Source: Salinicoccus albus DSM 19776 (GTDB lineage Bacteria > Bacillota > Bacilli > Staphylococcales > Salinicoccaceae). Taken from it: a DNA stretch of 45,477 nt. Positions 41,191-45,477 of this stretch are shown here, one piece after another. The notes under the pieces are model-generated. The model worked only from the letters and a program-made list of their open reading frames with translations. It ran no database searches and was not told the origin of the DNA. The first letter of the stretch is position 1; every line of letters starts with the position of its first letter. The position numbers and the translations under genes are program-made. Location of the stretch: positions 1 through 45,477 of the forward strand of contig NZ_ARQJ01000016.1 of the NCBI RefSeq assembly GCF_000385175.1. Reading direction: 5' to 3'.

Positions 41191-42001
41191 ATACTCCGCC
41201 TCCTTCCTTCAATGCCGGCAGAAGGACCCAATGGGTCTGCAGCATGTTATCCAGTTCTTCCAATGAAATTTCTTTCGTCAACGTACTGTCATATGTCACT
41301 GAAACATTTCCGGTCTCTTCCGACACAACCACCGTGAAGGCATCTGTAACTTCAGACAGACCTAATGCTGCTCTATGTCTTGTGCCGAGACTTTTAGCTA
41401 TTTTACTGCTGTCTGAAAGTGGTAAGTAACTTGCCGCTGTGGCAATCTTATCCCCTTGTATGATCATCGCTCCGTCATGCAGCGGCGTATTTGGCACGAA
41501 AATATTGATCAGCAGTTCTGAGGACACATTGCCATTGATCGGTATGCCTGTCTCGATGTAATCCTTAAGCCCTGTTTCTTTTTCAAATACAATCAGAGCG
41601 CCGATGCGCCTTTTAGCCATATATCTGATCGATTTAACCATTGCTTCCCGCATTCTCTCATGTTCGTCTGAACTTGTACTGGCCGAAGAAGTACGGAATA
41701 AACTGCCCCTGCCAAGCTGTTCAAGCGCCCGTCTGAGTTCCGGTTGAAATATTACGATAATTGCCAGAAAACCCCATTCCAATACAGTGTCGAACATTTG
41801 TGTCGTTGTTGCCAGATCAAAGAAATTACTGATTGCCCGTCCAATTAATATAAAAAATATCCCCTTGATCAATTGGATCGCTTTCGTACCTTTCATCACA
41901 GTAATTAACAGGTACAAAACATACCAAACAATCAGCAGATCAACAATGCTGGTGATGATTGAGGCGGTGGTGATATTTTCAAAAAGATTGTCTGTCTGCA
42001 T
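41177..42001 (-). CDS. cdaA: Diadenylate cyclase (c-di-AMP synthase)
   Basis: 274 residues. Three N-terminal membrane helices are followed by a short coiled segment and the DAC domain with its two motifs, PLHDGAMII (DGA) and GTRHRAALG (RHR). It makes c-di-AMP, which controls potassium and osmolyte uptake and cell-wall balance. ATG follows GAGAGGGACG. It lies 22 bases after an HTH-regulator gene and overlaps cdaR. Confidence 0.97.
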   Translation of the reverse strand: MQTDNLFENITTASIITSIVDLLIVWYVLYLLITVMKGTKAIQLIKGIFFILIGRAISNFFDLATTTQMFDTVLEWGFLAIIVIFQPELRRALEQLGRGSLFRTSSASTSSDEHERMREAMVKSIRYMAKRRIGALIVFEKETGLKDYIETGIPINGNVSSELLINIFVPNTPLHDGAMIIQGDKIATAASYLPLSDSSKIAKSLGTRHRAALGLSEVTDAFTVVVSEETGNVSVTYDSTLTKEISLEELDNMLQTHWVLLPALKEGGGVFARK

Positions 42002-42023
42002 ACTTCGTCCCTCTCTTAGTATT

Positions 42024-42971
42024 TCAAATAAAATCCAGTCGTTCCTGCAGCATACTGTATATGCCGGCTAAGACTGTATCCCCCTTAAATGTATCCGCAT
42101 TGAATGCTGCAGACTTGAAACGGTCTTTAAATTCTTTTATATCACCGTTCTTATAGCTGCCATAACAGCTGAGAAGCACCATGGACTGTAAGTTTGAATT
42201 AACAGTAATATCCTCAAGCTTGTCAAAGTTCCCGAGCATCGCATTATTTTTTGCTTCCAGCAGATCCAGTGATTCCTTCCTGTAGTCAATATGGAGGATT
42301 ACAGACTGTTTTCTTATGCGGTCAACCACTCTGGCCGAAGTAAAATACTCTTTTTGTAAATGATAACATCCTGCGATTTCAAATAGAATCCTGATTATTC
42401 CAAGTTCGAGGTCAGATACTTTCAAAATAAGGTATAAAGTATCTTCGAGCAGATCCAGCGCTTTTGCCACTTCGCCTTTAGAAGCCAGTATATCGGACTT
42501 AAGAACAACTGCGTCTATGTATGCCTGGTTGACCGATCCGGTGGATAACAGGAATACTGCCTGGTCCACATGCAATTTCTCTTTCCTTGAATCCCCTGTC
42601 TTATTATAATACTTTGCATAGATAAGGTGTATGCGGCCGCTGTCGTGCGCAGGGATCTGATCGACATGTTCATATTCCTTTTCAATAAATGAGCGTACGA
42701 CCTGATAATCCTCCTGCTCTATCTTTTGCTCGTAATATGCAATTTCACGCAGTATCTCTACATCATTGTAGCGGAAATGGGACACTTCCTGCATGAAATC
42801 ATTGACAGAACAATTCAATCGTTCGCTTAATTTGATCAGAACATTGGTTGAGGGATGCACACTCCCTTTTTCTATCAGACTGAGATAAGTTCTGGAAATG
42901 ATACCATCCGCTAATTCTTCCTGTGTCAAATTATTGTTGTTGCGTATCTCTTTAATTCGCTGACCAATCAT
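42024..42971 (-). CDS. HTH (XRE-type) regulator with TPR-like sensor region
   Basis: 315 residues. The N-terminal HTH (residues ~5-60: IGQRIKEIRNNNNLTQEELA, then SRTYLSLIEKGSVHPST) is of XRE type. Residues ~70-310 form helical TPR-like repeats, the architecture of Rgg/PlcR-like regulators that sense peptides or partners. ATG lies seven bases after AAGGGG. It sits 22 bases upstream of cdaA, so it could be co-transcribed with the c-di-AMP genes. No peptide pheromone gene is obvious nearby. Confidence 0.82.
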   Translation of the reverse strand: MIGQRIKEIRNNNNLTQEELADGIISRTYLSLIEKGSVHPSTNVLIKLSERLNCSVNDFMQEVSHFRYNDVEILREIAYYEQKIEQEDYQVVRSFIEKEYEHVDQIPAHDSGRIHLIYAKYYNKTGDSRKEKLHVDQAVFLLSTGSVNQAYIDAVVLKSDILASKGEVAKALDLLEDTLYLILKVSDLELGIIRILFEIAGCYHLQKEYFTSARVVDRIRKQSVILHIDYRKESLDLLEAKNNAMLGNFDKLEDITVNSNLQSMVLLSCYGSYKNGDIKEFKDRFKSAAFNADTFKGDTVLAGIYSMLQERLDFI

Positions 42972-42989
42972 AATGGTGCCCCTTTCACA

Positions 42990-42998
42990 ATTATAACA
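42990..42998 (-). promoter_or_regulatory. Extended -10 promoter of the HTH/TPR regulator
   Basis: The minus strand reads TGTTATAAT, an extended -10, about 20 bases before the ATG at 42971. A -35 is poor (TTGCGA, 20 bases away). Confidence 0.5.
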
Positions 42999-43076
42999 GT
43001 TTCATCATACCAAATTCGCAATTATGCAACAAATGATTAATGGATTATCACATATGTCAAATTAATGTAAATTTAT

Positions 43077-43107
43077 TTGACAAGCTATTTACTGTTAATC
43101 ATACTAT
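43077..43107 (+). promoter_or_regulatory. Promoter of the ArsR-like regulator gene
   Basis: TTGACA (43077-43082) is a consensus -35; TACTAT (43102-43107) is the best -10, spacer 19 bases. Confidence 0.5.
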
Positions 43108-43134
43108 AAATATATTCTGGGAGGGGTGTTCTTC

Positions 43135-43593
43135 ATGAAAAAATTACTGGTTATTGAAAATCTTGCTCAACTTAAGAGTGTCAGCGACCCATTTAGAATA
43201 GAACTGCTCACTATGCTTGGAGAAAAACCGAAGACGGGCCAGAATCTTGCCGATGAACTTGACATACCAAGAGCAAAGATACACTACCATCTAAATGAAC
43301 TTATGAAAAATGGGATTATCCATGTGGTCAAAACCGAAGAAAAAAACAGTATCATACAAAAGTTTTATGAACCAGTTGCCAAAAAAGTCGTGCCGAATAT
43401 TGATTTATTGAAGTATGTCCCGGATGAAAAGAAGAAAGACAGCATGTCTTATAATCTGCGCATTAAAGAAGAGGAGCTCAGTCAGTTCAAGAAGGAATTG
43501 AAAAATTTCGTCAAAGAAAATTCCAAGAAGAAAAGTGCGGAGAATGTCAGCGATTATAAAGTGCAGATCATGCCTTTGGGCGAAGAAGAGTAA
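43135..43593 (+). CDS. ArsR-like winged-helix regulator
   Basis: 152 residues from the ATG at 43135, ten bases after GGAGG; a GTG at 43126 adjoins the ribosome site and is unlikely. The winged helix (~8-80) has SDPFRIELLTMLGEKPKTGQ and the recognition helix ELDIPRAKIHYHLNELMKNG. The C-terminal half is a lysine- and glutamate-rich helix. No metal-binding cysteines are present, so it is not a typical metal sensor. It diverges from the HTH/TPR gene and converges on arginase. Target unknown. Confidence 0.8.
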   Translation: MKKLLVIENLAQLKSVSDPFRIELLTMLGEKPKTGQNLADELDIPRAKIHYHLNELMKNGIIHVVKTEEKNSIIQKFYEPVAKKVVPNIDLLKYVPDEKKKDSMSYNLRIKEEELSQFKKELKNFVKENSKKKSAENVSDYKVQIMPLGEEE

Positions 43594-43614
43594 TATTTAC
43601 CTGCCACACATTTT

Positions 43615-43647
43615 AAAAGGTACATCACCAGGAGTGACGTACCTTTT
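43615..43647. terminator. Bidirectional terminator
   Basis: AAAAGGTACATCAC pairs with GTGACGTACCTTTT with one internal mismatch, loop CAGGA. It lies between convergent genes ending at 43593 and 43655. Confidence 0.75.
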
Positions 43648-43654
43648 CATGCGT

Positions 43655-44569
43655 CTACAATTGTTTCCTCCCAAATAGGAAAGAGGCAGTTTCCACCGCT
43701 TTCTCAGCAGTCATGTTTTTATTATCAAGCAGGGGATTAACTTCAACAAGATCCATGGATGTGACCATGTCCGAATCATAAAGTACAGACATTGCCACCT
43801 GTGACTCAAGAAGTGTCATACCGCCATCCACCGGTGTGCCTGTTCCGGGTGTTTCTATCGGATCCAATGCATCAACATCCAGTGACAAGTGCAGTCCGTC
43901 GACCTCCCGCTCTTTTAGGTGGCCAACAGCCCGTTTCATCACTTCGGCAATCCCCATCTCCTTTATATCAGTCGCTGTAAACGTCAGAATATTATTATCT
44001 TTGATATATTCTCTCTCTCCGGCATCCAGATCCCTGACACCAATCAGGACCACATTCTCATGCTTGACCTTCACATCCGGATGATGGAGATTAACGAGGC
44101 TGTCATGACCGAGGCCGCATGAAATCGCCAGCGGCATCCCATGAATATTTCCTGAAGGTGAACTCCCGCTGTCATTTAAATCACCATGGGCATCAAACCA
44201 TATGACACCCATATTCTCATAGTACGAGCTGATGCCAGCTATTGAACCGATGGACAAGGAATGGTCCCCCCCGAGTATTAAAGGAAAGCGGCCCAGTTCA
44301 ACCGAATTGTCCACTTCCTCAGCCAGCTCAATATTAAAATCTTTCACCTCTTCAAAATTAAGAAGACCAGCTTCTTCCTTTACTGAATGATGCACAGGGT
44401 CCACTTTATATTGACCAGAAATATTACCTCTGTCATCAACATTCATCCCCTGGGTTTCTAAAGCCTCTACAAGACCGGCATACCTGATTGAATCAGGGCC
44501 AAAATCCACGCCCAGCTTCGGCTGGCCGAAACACATTGACGCACCTATAATATCTACCTTATGATTCAT
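43655..44569 (-). CDS. rocF: Arginase
   Basis: 304 residues. Manganese ligands are seen in LGGDHSLSIG, WFDAHGDLN and SLDVDALDP; the substrate loop is GNIHGMPLA. It hydrolyses arginine to ornithine and urea. ATG follows AAAGGGG by seven bases. The position beside the cdaA block and the rRNA operon is as in staphylococci. Confidence 0.96.
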   Translation of the reverse strand: MNHKVDIIGASMCFGQPKLGVDFGPDSIRYAGLVEALETQGMNVDDRGNISGQYKVDPVHHSVKEEAGLLNFEEVKDFNIELAEEVDNSVELGRFPLILGGDHSLSIGSIAGISSYYENMGVIWFDAHGDLNDSGSSPSGNIHGMPLAISCGLGHDSLVNLHHPDVKVKHENVVLIGVRDLDAGEREYIKDNNILTFTATDIKEMGIAEVMKRAVGHLKEREVDGLHLSLDVDALDPIETPGTGTPVDGGMTLLESQVAMSVLYDSDMVTSMDLVEVNPLLDNKNMTAEKAVETASFLFGRKQL

Positions 44570-44691
44570 AAAATTACCCCTTTATATTTCAACTCTTCCT
44601 TAAGTCTATACAACACAGCATTTTTATGCAACGATTTATAAAAATGTAAAAATTATATTTTATATGTATAATAATTTCTCCAACTTGAAAC

Positions 44692-44720
44692 AAAAAAAGA
44701 CACCTTCATAAGAAGATGTC
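44692..44720 (-). terminator. Terminator of the rRNA/tRNA operon
   Basis: Minus strand GACATCTTC pairs with GAAGGTGTC and is followed by seven T residues, just after tRNA-Lys. Confidence 0.87.
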
Positions 44721-44726
44721 AGTTGA

Positions 44727-44799
44727 TGAGCCATAGAGGAATCGAACCTCTGACCCTCTGATTAAAAGTCAGATGCTCTACCGACTGAGCTAATGGCTC
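44727..44799 (-). tRNA. tRNA-Lys (anticodon UUU)
   Basis: The 73-base cloverleaf starts GAGCCATTAGCTCAG, has anticodon loop CTTTTAA and TTCGATTCC T-loop, discriminator A. CCA is not encoded. Confidence 0.96.
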
Positions 44800-44803
44800 A
44801 TGG

Positions 44804-44875
44804 CTGGGCTAGCAGGATTCGAACCTACGCATAATGAGACCAAAACCCATTGCCTTACCACTTGGCTATAGCCCA
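44804..44875 (-). tRNA. tRNA-Gln (anticodon UUG)
   Basis: A 72-base cloverleaf starting TGGGCTATAGCCAAG, anticodon loop TTTTGGT, acceptor TGGGCTA/TAGCCCA, discriminator G; CCA is encoded at 44801-44803. Confidence 0.96.
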
Positions 44876-44889
44876 ATAATATTAGATGG

Positions 44890-44970
44890 TGGAGGGGGAG
44901 AGATTCGAACTCCCGAACCCGAAGGAGCGGATTTACAGTCCGCCGCGTTTAGCCACTTCGCTACCCCTCC
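44890..44970 (-). tRNA. tRNA-Tyr (anticodon GUA)
   Basis: An 81-base class II tRNA with long variable arm, starting GGAGGGGTAGCGAAG; anticodon loop CTGTAAA; acceptor GGAGGGG/CCCCTCC. Confidence 0.95.
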
Positions 44971-44974
44971 GTGG

Positions 44975-45047
44975 TGGAGAATGACGGGGTCGAACCGCCG
45001 ACCCTCTGCTTGTAAGGCAGATGCTCTCCCAGCTGAGCTAATTCTCC
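44975..45047 (-). tRNA. tRNA-Val (anticodon UAC)
   Basis: A 73-base cloverleaf starting GGAGAATTAGCTCAG, anticodon loop CTTACAA; CCA encoded at 44972-44974. Confidence 0.96.
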
Positions 45048-45053
45048 AGGTAA

Positions 45054-45125
45054 TGACCCGTACGGGACTCGAACCCGTGTTACCGCCGTGAAAGGGCGGT
45101 GTCTTAACCGCTTGACCAACGGGCC
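45054..45125 (-). tRNA. tRNA-Glu (anticodon UUC)
   Basis: A 72-base cloverleaf starting GGCCCGTTGGTCAAG, anticodon loop CTTTCAC, discriminator A. Confidence 0.95.
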
Positions 45126-45165
45126 AGGATATAAATATGTAAGATTTTAAATCTTAAAAATATGG

Positions 45166-45237
45166 CTCCACAGGTAGGACTCGAACCTACGACCGATCGG
45201 TTAACAGCCGATTGCTCTACCTCTGAGCTACTGTGGA
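45166..45237 (-). tRNA. tRNA-Asn (anticodon GUU)
   Basis: A 72-base cloverleaf starting TCCACAGTAGCTCAG, anticodon loop CTGTTAA, discriminator G; CCA encoded at 45163-45165. Confidence 0.95.
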
Positions 45238-45254
45238 ATAACATAAAAAAAGCA

Positions 45255-45371
45255 CTGCCCGGCAGCGTCCTACTCTCACGGGACGTCAGTCCAACTACCA
45301 TCGGCGCTGGAGCGCTTAACTGCTGTGTTCGGCATGGGAACAGGTGGAGCCGCTCCGCCATCGCCACCGGA
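45255..45371 (-). rRNA. 5S rRNA
   Basis: The minus strand carries the conserved blocks CCGGTGGCGATGGCGGAG, TTCCCATGCCGAACACAG, AGCGCCGATGGTAGTTGG and GAGAGTAGGACGCTGCC. Ends are set by the terminal stem and are accurate to a few bases. Confidence 0.95.
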
Positions 45372-45454
45372 CAATGTCTGTGAATGCCTGTGCATTCAAA
45401 ACCGGATAGAAGCAATTCCTGCGCAGTCCGCCGACCACGGTCGTCATCAATTCG

Positions 45455-45477
45455 TTGAATAAGTCGTCGATCGATTA
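45455..45477 (-). rRNA. 3' end of 23S rRNA, partial
   Basis: The minus strand at the window edge reads TAATCGATCGACGACTTAT, matching the usual end of 23S rRNA, TAATCGATCGAGGACTTAA, with small differences. Bases 45372-45454 are the 23S-5S spacer. The rest of the gene is outside the window. Confidence 0.8.

Noticed and set aside
44834-45091. Open frame of 85 codons
   Set aside because: Lies wholly across tRNA genes; the translation is of structural RNA.
44727-45237. tRNA cluster as integration site of a genomic island
   Set aside because: No integrase gene or repeated tRNA end was found next to the cluster in the window.
45104-45415. Open frame of 103 codons
   Set aside because: Covers tRNA-Asn and 5S rRNA.
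1-45477. CRISPR array
   Set aside because: No series of regularly spaced identical repeats was seen in any intergenic region; the repeats at 302-361 are only two palindromes.

Overview
The window looks like a chromosomal segment of a member of the Staphylococcaceae, most likely a Salinicoccus- or Jeotgalicoccus-like halophile or alkaliphile. The main support is the right-hand gene block rocF / cdaA-cdaR-glmM / glmS next to a tRNA and rRNA operon, the order typical of staphylococci. Strong GGAGG ribosome sites, a glmS ribozyme and a staphylococcal-type formate dehydrogenase agree with this. The genus is inference.

Layout, left to right. (1) 1-405: a frameshifted IS1595-type transposase remnant, then two identical inverted repeats. 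(2) 406-22101: a large surface-polymer locus. A roughly 17-kb minus-strand operon, read from 19015 down to 2128, carries two GT4 and one TuaG-like GT2 glycosyltransferase, a TagG-like ABC permease, a double-NBD TagH-like ATPase, two long twin GT2 proteins, a TupA-like ATP-grasp protein, three CphA-like ATP-grasp/acylphosphatase fusions in tandem and a CapA-like protein. A fourth, AT-rich fusion (406-2085) converges on it. Two divergent nucleotide-sugar dehydrogenases (19164-20471 and 20788-22101) sit at the promoter end. Together they suggest an ABC-exported, uronate-containing polymer decorated with or joined to amino acids, comparable to teichuronopeptide. This is the best candidate for an undescribed system here.

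(3) 22175-26597: GNAT acetyltransferase, CvpA-like protein, and a cadmium/zinc/lead P-type ATPase with a CmtR-type ArsR repressor and palindromic operators. (4) About 26600-31570: an AT-rich mobile island with a deleted SDR pseudogene, two convergent bacteriocin-like preproprotein loci (one intact, one broken) each with a small membrane protein, a long hairpin resembling a rolling-circle plasmid origin, cadD, and an IS1380-family remnant. (5) 31711-36346: alpha/beta hydrolase, NAD-dependent formate dehydrogenase, a DUF2255 gene behind a MerR-type promoter, aldo/keto reductase and a frameshifted membrane protein.

(6) 36391-44569: core cell-wall precursor and c-di-AMP block: glmS with its ribozyme, glmM, cdaR, cdaA, an HTH/TPR regulator just upstream of cdaA, a small ArsR-like regulator and arginase. 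GlmS and GlmM feed UDP-GlcNAc, which could also supply the polymer locus. (7) 44692-45477: terminator, tRNA-Lys, Gln, Tyr, Val, Glu and Asn, 5S rRNA and the last bases of a 23S rRNA, all on the minus strand.
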